Positions 17,793-26,404 of a stretch of DNA of 61,023 nt are shown here, in pieces (within the stretch, counting starts at the first letter, position 1; each line of letters starts with the position of its first letter). This DNA comes from Halalkalibacter urbisdiaboli. GTDB lineage: Bacteria; Bacillota; Bacilli; Bacillales; Bacillaceae_D. A program made the translations under genes and the position numbers. The stretch spans positions 1-61,023 of the forward strand of contig NZ_MVJM01000007.1 of the NCBI RefSeq assembly GCF_002156385.1, given 5' to 3'. Below the pieces are notes generated by a model that saw only the letters and a program-made list of their open reading frames with translations, made no database searches and was not told the DNA's origin.

Positions 17793-17900
17793 TCAATCTT
17801 TCTTAGTGGCACTTAATAGCGGAAAATGCATAATAAAGGTTGTCCCTTTATCAAATTCACTATCTATCTTTAGTTTTCCTCCCATTCCTTCAATCAAACG
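17793..17900 (-). pseudogene. C-terminal fragment of a sensor histidine kinase
   Basis: The last 35 codons of a histidine kinase survive: LIEGMGGKLKIDSEF, then DKGTTFIMHFPLL and a stop. GMGG...S..GKGT.F is the G2-box end of the HATPase domain. The rest is missing; the frame breaks at about 17900, where an aldo/keto reductase fragment on the other strand begins. This marks a deletion junction. Confidence 0.7.
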
Positions 17901-17904
17901 AAAC

Positions 17905-18626
17905 GACCATCAAAATGCGGCATTCATTTTTCTGATCAAGAAAAAGGGCTTCCGACTCGGTATGATTTTTCAAAATCCTATATTTTAAAAAGCGTTGATG
18001 GGATCCTAACAAGACTTGGTATCGACTACTTAGATATTCTCTTACTCCACCGTCCTGATGCGTTAATGGATTCACATGAAGTTGGAGAAGCCTTTCATGA
18101 GCTAAAATCTTCTGGTAAAGTCCGCTATTTTGGTGTTTCCAACATGAGTGCGGGGCAAATCAGATTGTTGCAGCAGCACTGCAATGAGAAAATAATCGTT
18201 AATCAATTAGAAATGAGTTTACATAAACTCGGCTGGCTCGATACTGGTGTCCACGTAAACCAAGCAGCAGCTCGTAATAACGTATTTCCTGAAGGGACAC
18301 TCGAATTTTGTCAAATGGAAAACATCCAGCTACAAGCATGGGGCTCTCTTGCACAGGGCTTGTTTTCCGGAAAAAATATTGATAACGAACGCGACACAGT
18401 TAAAAATACCGCTGCCCTTGTAAAGCAGCTTGCCGATGAAAAACAAACGTCACTTGAAGCGATTGTCCTTGCTTGGCTAATGAGACACCCAGCTGCGATT
18501 CAACCCGTTATCGGTACGATCAACCCTGCTCGTATTAGAGCATCCGCCGAAGCCATGAACCTAACCTTAACTCGCGATGAATGGTATAGCTTATACGTTC
18601 AATCAAGAAGTGTCGCATTACCGTAA
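17905..18626 (+). pseudogene. aldo/keto reductase, N-terminally truncated
   Basis: The frame reads as an AKR of the YdhF type from about residue 75 to the end: SKCGIHFSDQEKGLP, YDFSKSYILKSVDGIL, YLDILLLHRPDAL, GKVRYFGVSNMS, NQLEMSLHK and a C-terminal PVIGTINPARIRASAEA. AKRs reduce carbonyls with NADPH on a TIM barrel. The first strand, the catalytic Asp/Tyr region and the start codon are missing: the homologous sequence begins in mid-frame at the junction with the histidine-kinase remnant. An internal ATG at 18066 leaves a 186-residue frame that cannot form the barrel. It has a terminator, so this is a formerly real gene cut by deletion. Confidence 0.8.
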
Positions 18627-18634
18627 ATACTTAG

Positions 18635-18665
18635 AAAGCCTGCTAGTAATGCAGGCTTTTTCACA
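18635..18665 (+). terminator. intrinsic terminator of the AKR remnant
   Basis: AAAGCCTGC pairs with GCAGGCTTT (7-nt loop), with TTTTT running on. Confidence 0.88.
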
Positions 18666-18668
18666 TCG

Positions 18669-18760
18669 ATATCATCATTTCTCTGTTTTTATCATCATTT
18701 TTATCGATTTATCATCATTTTTTGAAAGTTATCATCATTTTTGCGCCTGTTATCATCAAA
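18669..18760 (+). repeat. phased repeat array A (five ATCATCATTT units)
   Basis: ATCATCATTT occurs at 18671, 18691, 18711 and 18731, exactly 20 bp apart, with a fifth degenerate unit at 18752. Units are flanked by T-runs and all point the same way. The array lies between the AKR terminator and a truncated monooxygenase fragment, whose stop codon falls inside the fifth unit. The same type of array is at 25207, 28046 and 59731. Confidence 0.85.
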
Positions 18761-18875
18761 CTTCCCACCGAGCTATCTCTTCACGAACCTCACGCAATCG
18801 TTGTGCATGACTGATCACCTTACCCGTTTCGGGGTCTGGCGTTGTTTCAACAAAAGTACTTACACCAATTTCCAC
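18756..18875 (-). pseudogene. N-terminal fragment of a luciferase-like (LLM) flavin monooxygenase
   Basis: A 39-codon frame starts at GTG 18875 behind AGAAGGA and reads VEIGVSTFVETTPDPETG, then KVISHAQRLREVREEIARW, the typical start of LLM-class flavin-dependent oxidoreductases. After about 34 residues the homology stops and a stop codon occurs inside repeat array A. Family members are about 340 residues, so about 90% of the gene has been lost at the array boundary. Confidence 0.7.
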
Positions 18876-18973
18876 AAACAATTCCTTCTACTTTAGGTCC
18901 GTTTTCGATCAGTTTTATTTTAACTGACCAATTTCTTTTTAACAAAATTAACGTATCCACTGTCTTAATGTAC

Positions 18974-19003
18974 AGCAAAAAACCCCAGGTAGCCCTGGAG
19001 TTT
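18974..19003 (-). terminator. intrinsic terminator of ytpB
   Basis: On the minus strand AAACTCCAGG pairs with CCTGGGGTTT (one G-U pair, tetraloop), followed by TTTG. Confidence 0.82.
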
Positions 19004-19026
19004 AATCGTTCTTATGAAACATGGAG

Positions 19027-20079
19027 TTAAGCTCTACGATACATCCAACTATTTAAATAGAAGAAAACGGTCGGTAAGCCTCCGAATTTTATAAACCGCT
19101 TTGCAGTTTTCTTTAGCTCTTTTTGCACTTGAACCTTTTCATCGGCTAAATAGAGTGCAATAAGCCCCTTGTTTATCATTTTGTGAAACTTCCAATCAGG
19201 GAGGCTTCGAATGCTTATTTCCGCTTGTTCTTTTACATATTTCATTCGTTCGACCATTTTCTCTTCACTTTCATAGTAAAACATAAAATTGAGGTCATTC
19301 TCTTGTCGGTCTTCTTCTTGATCGATAAAATAGTCAAGCATAATATGCAGACCTTGAACCCAAGGAAAATAACCCTTTTTCAACAAGTTTACACGTTCTC
19401 GGTCCAATACACTATTCGCAGCATAGGCAGCAAAGCAAAAAATCCCTAAAGTCGAGCCGGCGCAAGCTGAGAATTCATACCACGTCATCTCAGGCCAGTC
19501 GTGCTTATGTCCATCAAACCAATTTTCAAGCAATTCGACTCGTTTACTCTTTTCTACATGCTTATACACCTGTAAATCCACATAGTACTCCGCTAACTGC
19601 AACATTTCAGATTGAGCATGTTGAAAGCCTGGCAACTCCATAAGGACCTCCTGACAAGTCGTAACAAGCGAAGCTAAATATCCACCGTCATCCTGCTCGT
19701 CCCGGTAACGATAATAATTCATTGTGCTCTTTCCGGGGGTTAATGCATGAAACATCGATGTATGCAGCTCTCGAAAGTCATTCATATCTAAAGAAGTACT
19801 TCTGTCACACAAATTATCTAAATAATCACTAATCGTTTGATACGCAACAATAAAACGAATAATTTTTCTGCGATTTTTTCCAGCCAATAGTCCATAAACC
19901 GCCCCACCTTCACAGTGAAAGGCTTTATCTTTAATACTGGCAAGTGCCTGTTTACGAAGCTCTAGATCGGGAATCGTCTTTGCCTTTTCTCTCCATTTGT
20001 CTAATTCTTTATGTGAATCTGGCAGAACATCTCGGTAAATGTTGAATAACAACGTCCACGGTTTAGTCGGTACTTTCAA
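19027..20079 (-). CDS. ytpB: tetraprenyl-beta-curcumene synthase (DUF2600)
   Basis: YtpB cyclises C35 heptaprenyl diphosphate to tetraprenyl-beta-curcumene, the first step to the sesquarterpenes of Bacillus membranes and spores. The 350-residue, largely helical protein matches the DUF2600 family: GGAVYGLLAG, the aspartate-rich VAYQTISDYLDNLCDR (about 78-93), YVDLQVYKHV, ACAGSTLGIF and the second metal site DYFIDQEEDRQENDLNF (about 250-266). The ATG at 20079 lies 4 bp after the stop of the upstream glycosylase gene, so the two are an operon. The terminator follows. Confidence 0.92.
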   Translation of the reverse strand: MKVPTKPWTLLFNIYRDVLPDSHKELDKWREKAKTIPDLELRKQALASIKDKAFHCEGGAVYGLLAGKNRRKIIRFIVAYQTISDYLDNLCDRSTSLDMNDFRELHTSMFHALTPGKSTMNYYRYRDEQDDGGYLASLVTTCQEVLMELPGFQHAQSEMLQLAEYYVDLQVYKHVEKSKRVELLENWFDGHKHDWPEMTWYEFSACAGSTLGIFCFAAYAANSVLDRERVNLLKKGYFPWVQGLHIMLDYFIDQEEDRQENDLNFMFYYESEEKMVERMKYVKEQAEISIRSLPDWKFHKMINKGLIALYLADEKVQVQKELKKTAKRFIKFGGLPTVFFYLNSWMYRRA

Positions 20080-20082
20080 TCG

Positions 20083-20670
20083 TTACCCTCCTATTAAGAA
20101 ATTTTCAGCATAATAATCAGCAACAAGCTTCCAATCTTCAAAAAATAGAGACCGTAAATTAGGGCGCCGCCTCACAGCTAATGGATGATACGCGACAGCA
20201 GTTTGAAAGCCTTGAACATTATGAATACGGCCCCGTAACGATTTTACATCCTCATCTGGATTCCTAAAAAAGGATTGAACAGCCACGTTTCCTAAGCAGA
20301 GAATTAAAAAAGGTTGTTTCTTTTCAAGTTGGTCATAGAGATGCTCCATACATGCTTGTCGTGCATGCTCCTTGTCGTAGGTGCGTACTGGCTTTCTTTT
20401 TAAAATAGATGTTATGTATAAATCATTGTTCGACAACCCCACAGCATGCGCAGCCTCTTGTAACGTTTGCCTCGTCCCACACACAAATGGTTGGTCTTCA
20501 CGATCTTCACGTGCACCTGGGTTGTCAAGGATGACCATGATTGGCGCTTCTGGATTTCCTTCTCCCCAAACCATTCGTGTACCATGTTGATCTAAGCCAC
20601 ATTCGCTACACGTTATAAGATTGTCAGGCGTTGGTTCCTCTGGCCAGATAACCGGACAAAAATCAGTCAA
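20083..20670 (-). CDS. uracil-DNA glycosylase family protein
   Basis: This 195-residue protein has the UDG-superfamily fold signatures: VILDNPGAREDREDQPF (motif with the water-activating region), DLYITSILKRKP and the C-terminal AYHPLAVRRRPNL (His-Pro motif). An N-terminal Cys cluster (C5, TCSECG) suggests an iron-sulfur centre as in family 4/5 enzymes. The enzyme would remove uracil from DNA. It lies directly upstream of ytpB and is cotranscribed with it; the two functions are unrelated as far as known. The start is TTG 20670 behind a G-rich ribosome site. Confidence 0.82.
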   Translation of the reverse strand: MTDFCPVIWPEEPTPDNLITCSECGLDQHGTRMVWGEGNPEAPIMVILDNPGAREDREDQPFVCGTRQTLQEAAHAVGLSNNDLYITSILKRKPVRTYDKEHARQACMEHLYDQLEKKQPFLILCLGNVAVQSFFRNPDEDVKSLRGRIHNVQGFQTAVAYHPLAVRRRPNLRSLFFEDWKLVADYYAENFLIGG

Positions 20671-20863
20671 ACTATCCCGCCCCCCAGATTCATTTTTTAC
20701 ATTCCTTAGTATGTCCTTTTATGATTTTCAATACTTTATTAGGCCAAATAAATCACTAAAATTTCTCTAAAGTTAAAAATGGCTAAACTGTGAACAAAAT
20801 AAGCCAAAGATATTGACAAATTTGTGAAATGATTTGATAATTAATGGTAGGAGGTTGATTGAT

Positions 20864-21109
20864 ATGGAAACAAGAGCTAAGCTTTTAAATGCTGTTAAAT
20901 ATATAGGTGGAACCGTTCTTTCTATTGGAATTTTGATTTTTTTAATTGGTTTTTTCGGAAACGATTACACGATTTTAACATCCATCGGGGTTGGCACGAT
21001 TGTTGGAGCCGTATTTATCTTTTTAATGGGCGTATTCTTTGTTGTAACAGAAGAAATGCTTGAAAAGACGTATAAAGGCGAAAAGGTACTACCAAAACTA
21101 AACAAATAA
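20864..21109 (+). CDS. small membrane protein with two TM segments
   Basis: This 81-residue protein has two hydrophobic segments (about 13-33 and 40-62) separated by a short FGNDYT loop, then a charged tail (EEMLEKTYKGEKVLPKLNK). The ATG at 20864 follows AGGAGGT; a longer frame from 20834 has no ribosome site. It ends in a strong terminator and is convergent with the qox operon. Family not recognised; the arrangement resembles small Bacillus envelope proteins. Confidence 0.75.
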   Translation: METRAKLLNAVKYIGGTVLSIGILIFLIGFFGNDYTILTSIGVGTIVGAVFIFLMGVFFVVTEEMLEKTYKGEKVLPKLNK

Positions 21110-21138
21110 GGAGCATCTTTTGAGATGCTCCTTTTTTC
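21110..21138 (+). terminator. intrinsic terminator
   Basis: GGAGCATCT pairs with AGATGCTCC (loop TTTG), followed by TTTTTT. On the opposite strand it may also serve the qox operon, whose last stop is at 21149. Confidence 0.9.
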
Positions 21139-21148
21139 GTTCGTATAT

Positions 21149-21433
21149 CTAAAAATACCCCCAGCTCATTGCTAGTAATGTCCCGAAAACGGTGACGATC
21201 GCAATGAACACTCCATAATAAATATTAGCGTAGATTGACTTACTATCCTCTGTTTCACCTGCATGCATGAACACAATTAACTGAACAGCGGCTTGCGTAA
21301 ATGCCGTAACAAGCAAAATTGACATCCCAACCGCAAATGACATATCTAAGAAATAAACACTAAGTGCAATCACGGTCAAGAGCAATGAAAACACAAAGCC
21401 CAGGATTTGTTTCATTGGAAATAATTCTTTCAT
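21149..21433 (-). CDS. qoxD: aa3 menaquinol oxidase subunit IV
   Basis: QoxD is the small accessory subunit of the cytochrome aa3 quinol oxidase. The 94-residue protein has three TM segments and the family blocks KQILGFVFSLLLT, QAAVQLIVFMHAGE and a terminal FGTLLAMSWGYF. It is the last gene of qoxABCD, two bases after the qoxC stop. Confidence 0.9.
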   Translation of the reverse strand: MKELFPMKQILGFVFSLLLTVIALSVYFLDMSFAVGMSILLVTAFTQAAVQLIVFMHAGETEDSKSIYANIYYGVFIAIVTVFGTLLAMSWGYF

Positions 21434-21434
21434 C

Positions 21435-22031
21435 TTACATCATTCCTTTCAAATAGACGAAGCTGAAGATGAAAATCCAAACAACGTCTAAGAAATGCCA
21501 GTATAGAGAGAAAATAAACGATTTATTAGCTGTTTGCGGTGTCAGCCCTCGTTTTTTTACTTGCATGATGATGAAAATTCCCCAAAACAAACCAAAGGTA
21601 ACGTGCGCCCCATGTGTGCCAAGTGTCGTTAACAAAATCGCTGAGAACGCACTCACCTGCAATCCTGCCCCGACATGAACATAATGGATAAACTCATAAA
21701 TCTCAAAGCCTAAAAAGCCAGCCCCTAACACAAGCGTTAGCACAAAGAACGTAATCATCGCCTTTTTGCGGCCAAGACGCATCGCGTGAATACCTAGACC
21801 AATTAGAAAGCTACTCGTTAAGAGCAAGAGCGTTTCAATAATAACCGGAGCAATTTCAAATATCTCCGCACCAGTGGGTCCACTTCCTGTGCGATCAACT
21901 AACGTAAAATAAGAGGCAAATAGTGTTCCGAACAGCATAATTTCGGCACCAAGGAAAATCCAAAAGCCTAATATCTTTAAACGATTTTCTTCAGAACGAT
22001 ATTCAAGTGGAAGCGAGTGATCTAGTTTCAT
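21435..22031 (-). CDS. qoxC: aa3 menaquinol oxidase subunit III
   Basis: This 198-residue haem-copper oxidase subunit III has five TM segments, as usual for quinol oxidases, rather than the seven of longer CtaE proteins. Blocks LGFWIFLGAEIMLFGTLFASY, GLGIHAMRLG, LGTHGAHVTFGLFWG and YWHFLDVVWIFIFSFVYLKG are family-typical, with the conserved Glu in the first. Its first base overlaps the qoxB stop codon, showing tight translational coupling. Confidence 0.93.
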   Translation of the reverse strand: MKLDHSLPLEYRSEENRLKILGFWIFLGAEIMLFGTLFASYFTLVDRTGSGPTGAEIFEIAPVIIETLLLLTSSFLIGLGIHAMRLGRKKAMITFFVLTLVLGAGFLGFEIYEFIHYVHVGAGLQVSAFSAILLTTLGTHGAHVTFGLFWGIFIIMQVKKRGLTPQTANKSFIFSLYWHFLDVVWIFIFSFVYLKGMM

Positions 22032-23977
22032 TATTTAGCACCTCGCAATTCGATTTCTGTTTCTTCAACCTCTTTCACAGAAATATGATATCCATGGTCC
22101 TCTTCAAATGAGGAGTAAATCATACACGCAAAGATTCCTAGAGTCGTGATAATTAATAGTGGCCATAATGCGAACACAAAGGCAAATCCCCAAACGAAGA
22201 AAATACTACTCATAATAAATGGGATGCCACTATTATTCGGCATATGAATTTCTTCATAATCCCCTTTGAACAATTGATGCCCTTTCTTTTTTGAATCCCA
22301 GAACGCTTCACTTGAGTTCACCTCTGGTACAATCGCAAAGTTATAGGCTGGTACTGGATTGTGTGTTGCCCACTCTAGAGAACGAGCATCCCACGGATCA
22401 GCACCGATATTTCTTGAAGCGAAACGTGTACTGTAATAAATGTTGTATACTATTAAAGCGAATCCAACTGCCAGCCCAAGTGCACCGATAAACGAAATCA
22501 TATTCCAAATGCCAAAGCCAGTCGCTTCAGAGTACGTATACATCCGACGTGCCTGCCCATCTAATCCTGAAATAAACATCGGGAAGAAGGCGACACACGT
22601 ACTAACGGCAATAAACCAAAACGCCCAGCGACCAATTCGTTCATTCAACAGGAAGCCAAACATTTTTGGCCAATAATACGTGAGACCTGCAAGTAAGGCA
22701 AACACAACACCCGGGATGATCACTAAATGAAAGTGCGCCACTAAGAACATCGTATTATGATACTGATAGTCGGCAGCTGACATTCCAAGCATAACCCCGG
22801 TTACCCCACCAATTGTAAAAATTGGAATAAATCCGATTGTATAAAGCATAGGAACCGTAAATTCAATCTTCCCTCTCCATAACGTGAACAACCAGTTAAA
22901 AATCTTAATTCCCGTTGGTACGGCAATTGCCATCGTTGTAATCGAGAAGATACTATTCGTAAGTGCTCCCTGCCCCATCGTAAAGAAATGGTGAACCCAT
23001 ACTAAGAATGAGAGGAAGCAGATGATAACCATCGAGGCAACCATAGATTTATAACCATATAGATTTCGTTTCGCAAACGTAGAAATAATCTCACTATAAA
23101 TCCCAAATGCTGGTAATATTAAGATATATACTTCAGGATGTCCCCAAACCCAAAACAAGTTTGCCCAAAGCATATCCATTCCACCATTTGACGTTGTAAA
23201 GAAGTTCGTCGCAAACAAGCGGTCCATCGTTCCCATCGCCAGTGCCACCGTTAAGACGGGAAAAGCAAACACGATAATAATGTTCGTAATTAATGAAGAC
23301 CACGTAAACATCGGCATTTTCATTAACGTCATACCAGGTGCTCTCATTTTTAAAATCGTCGTGATAAAGTTAATCCCCGTCATCAACGTCCCGAACCCGG
23401 CAATTTGCAAGGCAATCATGTAATAATTTGTTCCAACCGAATGACTAAACTCTGTCCCGGCTAATGGGAAATATGATGTCCATCCCGCGTCAGGAGAACC
23501 ACCGATGACGAACGAAATGTTAATCAGCATCGCGCCCATGAAGAACAGCCAAAAGCTTAAGGCGTTCATCCGCGGAAAGGCAACGTCACGTGCCCCAATT
23601 TGTAAGGGAATGACAAAGTTCATCAATGCCATAATGAACGGCATCGCCATAAAGATAATCATAATTATCCCGTGAGTCGAAAACACCTCGTTATAATGCT
23701 GAGCATCTAACACCGTGTTTTCCGGTACAGCCAGCTGCGCTCTCATCATCAGTGCATCGACACCACCACGGAATAGCATTAGTAAAGCTGAAATCAAATA
23801 CATAATCCCAATCCGTTTATGATCAACCGTCGTCAGCCATTCACGCCACAGATAGCCCCATTTTTTAAAATAGGTTAAGCCGAAGATAATTGCTATCGTC
23901 GTAAGGGCAATCGCAACCATTGCCGCGTAAATCGCCGGACTTGGATGAGGTATCGCAAATCGTTGAAAGAATTCCAT
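22031..23977 (-). CDS. qoxB: aa3 menaquinol oxidase subunit I
   Basis: QoxB is the catalytic subunit, which reduces oxygen at the haem a3-CuB centre and pumps protons. The 648-residue protein has 14-15 TM segments. Visible ligands are STHGIIMIIF (haem a His, about 102), WGHPEVYILILPAFG (CuB His and cross-linked Tyr, about 285), HHFFTMG (CuB His pair, about 330) and HFHLVIIPG (haem a3/a His, about 420). PNNSG... replaces the cytochrome-c docking features of CtaD. It lies between qoxA and qoxC. Confidence 0.96.
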   Translation of the reverse strand: MEFFQRFAIPHPSPAIYAAMVAIALTTIAIIFGLTYFKKWGYLWREWLTTVDHKRIGIMYLISALLMLFRGGVDALMMRAQLAVPENTVLDAQHYNEVFSTHGIIMIIFMAMPFIMALMNFVIPLQIGARDVAFPRMNALSFWLFFMGAMLINISFVIGGSPDAGWTSYFPLAGTEFSHSVGTNYYMIALQIAGFGTLMTGINFITTILKMRAPGMTLMKMPMFTWSSLITNIIIVFAFPVLTVALAMGTMDRLFATNFFTTSNGGMDMLWANLFWVWGHPEVYILILPAFGIYSEIISTFAKRNLYGYKSMVASMVIICFLSFLVWVHHFFTMGQGALTNSIFSITTMAIAVPTGIKIFNWLFTLWRGKIEFTVPMLYTIGFIPIFTIGGVTGVMLGMSAADYQYHNTMFLVAHFHLVIIPGVVFALLAGLTYYWPKMFGFLLNERIGRWAFWFIAVSTCVAFFPMFISGLDGQARRMYTYSEATGFGIWNMISFIGALGLAVGFALIVYNIYYSTRFASRNIGADPWDARSLEWATHNPVPAYNFAIVPEVNSSEAFWDSKKKGHQLFKGDYEEIHMPNNSGIPFIMSSIFFVWGFAFVFALWPLLIITTLGIFACMIYSSFEEDHGYHISVKEVEETEIELRGAK

Positions 23978-24030
23978 GCTTTTTCTACTCCTCTCGAAAG
24001 GAAATAATAAGACACTATGAAAGAATGAAA

Positions 24031-24930
24031 CTATTCATGATGACTGTGATCCGTAGCCTCATCTTCTGAATGAATAACAGAATCACCGTGATTATGACCA
24101 CCATGCTCAGCTGAAGGAGGTGGGAAAAACGATAGCTGAGTACCTGTGTATGTTAACTGGCCTAAATGGCCTGGCTCTAGCAGCTTCGTAAATGTATCCT
24201 CTGTTAACGGCTTCGCTGTTGCTTTCACTTCTTCGACCCAATCTTCAAATTCAGCTTCTGACATCGCAGCCACGTTAAATGTATTTTCAGCAAACCCTTC
24301 CCCGCTAAAGTTCGAATTTCGTCCCATAAATTCACCCGGTGAATCAGCTGCTAAATGCAACGTGTTCACCATGTCAGCCATTGCATATTTCTGTCCACCA
24401 AGTTGTGGAATCCAGAAGCTCGTAATGGGCCCATGCGAATAAAGTTTGAATTCGAGCGGGCGTCCCGTCGGAATATACAAATAGTTTACCGTTTCAATCT
24501 CTTGCTCTGGGTAACTAAAATGCCACTTCCAATTCGAGGATGTCGCGTAAATAACCAAAGGCTCCTTATCCTCATACCCTTGCGGTGGTGCTTCGATTTT
24601 GTAATTACTCTGAACATTAACAAATGAAAGGAATGCGACAATTAGAACCGGAATCCCAACACAAATCCATTCAACAATCGCATTTCCCTCAATGTGAGGC
24701 GGTTCATAATCCTCACTTTGCTTAGAAGCACGAAATTTTATTAACATAAAGACTAAAATCGCCAAAACAACAATCACAACAAACAACATCACCCACATCG
24801 ATAATACGATGTCATTAGCTAGTACTTGAGCTTGAGGACCCTTTGGATCCAGAACCATTAATGGTTCACACCCTGTAAGTACCGTGAGTATAGTGAAAAC
24901 GATTAAAATAAAAGCCCATCTCATTTTCAT
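24031..24930 (-). CDS. qoxA: aa3 menaquinol oxidase subunit II (lipoprotein)
   Basis: The 299-residue protein has a lipoprotein signal with lipobox LTGC (Cys about 21), two TM segments and an extracytoplasmic cupredoxin domain. Blocks VLDPKGPQAQ, SNWKWHFSYPEQEIETVNYL and WIPQLGGQKYAMA mark it as QoxA. The CuA Cys pair of cytochrome c oxidases is absent, so electrons come from menaquinol. The tail is His-rich (GGHNHGD ... DHSHHE), more so than in B. subtilis QoxA. The ATG at 24930 follows GAAGGGG. It is the first gene of the operon, behind a Rex-type operator. Confidence 0.95.
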   Translation of the reverse strand: MKMRWAFILIVFTILTVLTGCEPLMVLDPKGPQAQVLANDIVLSMWVMLFVVIVVLAILVFMLIKFRASKQSEDYEPPHIEGNAIVEWICVGIPVLIVAFLSFVNVQSNYKIEAPPQGYEDKEPLVIYATSSNWKWHFSYPEQEIETVNYLYIPTGRPLEFKLYSHGPITSFWIPQLGGQKYAMADMVNTLHLAADSPGEFMGRNSNFSGEGFAENTFNVAAMSEAEFEDWVEEVKATAKPLTEDTFTKLLEPGHLGQLTYTGTQLSFFPPPSAEHGGHNHGDSVIHSEDEATDHSHHE

Positions 24931-25003
24931 AGAGGAACCCCTTCCTTCTGTTCAAAAAGTTTAAAGCTGGGAAACAATCATCTAAGATAACCGTGTGGAC
25001 CTT

Positions 25004-25032
25004 ATATTAATACGTACGATTACTTTAAACAA
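25004..25032 (-). promoter_or_regulatory. qox promoter
   Basis: On the minus strand, -35 TTGTTT (25027-25032), 17-bp spacer and -10 TAATAT (25004-25009), about 75 nt upstream of the qoxA start codon. Confidence 0.55.
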
Positions 25033-25036
25033 TTAT

Positions 25037-25088
25037 TTATAATAATTATCACAAATTATTCACGAAGTGTTTGTGAAGTTTGTCACAA
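25037..25088. promoter_or_regulatory. Rex-type operators upstream of qoxABCD
   Basis: TTGTGAAGTTTGTCACAA (25071-25088) is a perfect TTGTGA-N6-TCACAA palindrome, the consensus of the NADH-sensing repressor Rex. A second, weaker copy (25037-25054, two mismatches) abuts the -35 box of the qox promoter. The perfect site is about 40 bp further upstream. Rex would relieve repression when NADH accumulates. The site match is direct; the regulator is inferred. Confidence 0.6.
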
Positions 25089-25206
25089 ATTGTTCAATGA
25101 ATCCTGCCAAACTCCTGTTATATATGGATTTTGTAAAATTGTCGAAATGAAACCGTTCAAATCGAATCACTATTTTGAACGGTTTCTTGTGACTGCCTTT
25201 CATTTT

Positions 25207-25301
25207 ATCAGCGATTTTAGAGGATTTTTCAGCGAATTTGCATTTGAATACAGCGATTTCACTAACTTAATCAGCGATTTCACTATTTTTAACAGCGTTC
25301 C
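25207..25301 (+). repeat. phased repeat array B (five CAGCG units)
   Basis: CAGCG followed by an A/T run occurs at 25209, 25230, 25251, 25272 and 25293: five units exactly 21 bp apart, all in one orientation, with consensus TCAGCGATTT. It lies in the divergent space between qoxA and the ABC exporter, 100 bp upstream of the latter's ribosome site. Confidence 0.85.
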
Positions 25302-25402
25302 TAACTTGCTGTTATAATAAGGAACAGTTAAACTAAAATTTGTTCTAAAGACTAGTGAACTAGTATTTGGCTATTGTTAAATAGCTTCAGGAGGTAAGAA
25401 AA

Positions 25403-26404
25403 ATGAACGTAATTGAAGTTCAAAATTTGCGCAAAGAGTTTAAATCACATTCAAGTCGCTCTGGTTTATCAGGGGCATTCCGTGACTTATTTACGAGAAA
25501 TTATAAAGTGCTTGCGGCGGTTGATAATATTTCATTAACCGTCAAACAGGGAGAAATGGTAGGCTACATCGGTGAAAATGGAGCTGGTAAATCAACGACC
25601 ATAAAAATGTTAACCGGAATCCTCACACCAACTTCCGGCTCAGTTATCGTAAATGGGATGGATCCACATAAAGAACGCGAACAGTTCGTTCGCTCCATCG
25701 GCGTCGTTTTCGGTCAACGCTCCCAATTATGGTGGGATATTGCCGTACAAGAGTCCTTTAAGTTATTGAAAAAAGTATACCGCGTTTCGGATGAGGATTA
25801 TGAGAACCATATGGGCCATGTCATCGACACCTTAGAAATTGGTCCATTATTAGACAAGCCCGTCCGAAAGCTTTCACTTGGACAACGAATGCGCTGTGAA
25901 TTAGCAGCGGCACTTATTCATAATCCCCCCCTCCTCTTTTTGGATGAACCAACGATTGGCTTGGATGTGTTAGTAAAATTAAAGATTCGAAAATTCCTTA
26001 AAGAAATCAATGAAACCTATAAAACAACGATTCTTTTAACAACACATGACTTAACCGATATTGAAGCCCTTTGTGAACGAGTCGTGCTACTGGACGAAGG
26101 AAAAATCATTTATGATGGCAAGTTGAATCAACTTCAAACACAAGCTGTTGAAGGAAGAAAACAAGTAGAATTTGAATTCCTAAAAGAAGTTCATGATATC
26201 GACTTACGAGGTACTGCAAACGTTCATTGGGAACAAAAGGATGCGACGACGTGGCTTGCCTACGTTAATGGTGATGAACGATTTGTTTCCGAGCTCATTA
26301 GCGATGTTGTTCAAAAGAACCCGATTAAAAATGTCCGGATCAATGAAATTTCCACAGAAGAAATTGTTCGAAAGATTTATGAAGAAGGAATGGCAATCAC
26401 ATGA
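25403..26404 (+). CDS. ABC-2 type exporter ATP-binding protein
   Basis: The 333-residue ATPase has Walker A GENGAGKST (58-66), Q-loop region FGQRSQLWWD, signature LSLGQRMR (157-164), Walker B LLFLDEPTIGLD (177-188) and the switch His in TTHDLTD. The RSQLWWD block and the long C-terminal extension (about 240-333) are typical of the ABC-2 subfamily whose two permeases belong to the viologen-exporter-like (ABC2_membrane_6) group. Start at 25403 behind AGGAGGT. The stop overlaps the next start (ATGA), so the three genes are an operon. Confidence 0.92.
   Translation: MNVIEVQNLRKEFKSHSSRSGLSGAFRDLFTRNYKVLAAVDNISLTVKQGEMVGYIGENGAGKSTTIKMLTGILTPTSGSVIVNGMDPHKEREQFVRSIGVVFGQRSQLWWDIAVQESFKLLKKVYRVSDEDYENHMGHVIDTLEIGPLLDKPVRKLSLGQRMRCELAAALIHNPPLLFLDEPTIGLDVLVKLKIRKFLKEINETYKTTILLTTHDLTDIEALCERVVLLDEGKIIYDGKLNQLQTQAVEGRKQVEFEFLKEVHDIDLRGTANVHWEQKDATTWLAYVNGDERFVSELISDVVQKNPIKNVRINEISTEEIVRKIYEEGMAIT

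Noticed and set aside
18669-18760. Array A as a CRISPR array
   Set aside because: Units are only about 10 bp and the spacers about 10 bp; repeats are AT-rich, with no palindrome and no cas genes. The regular 20-bp period is of another kind.
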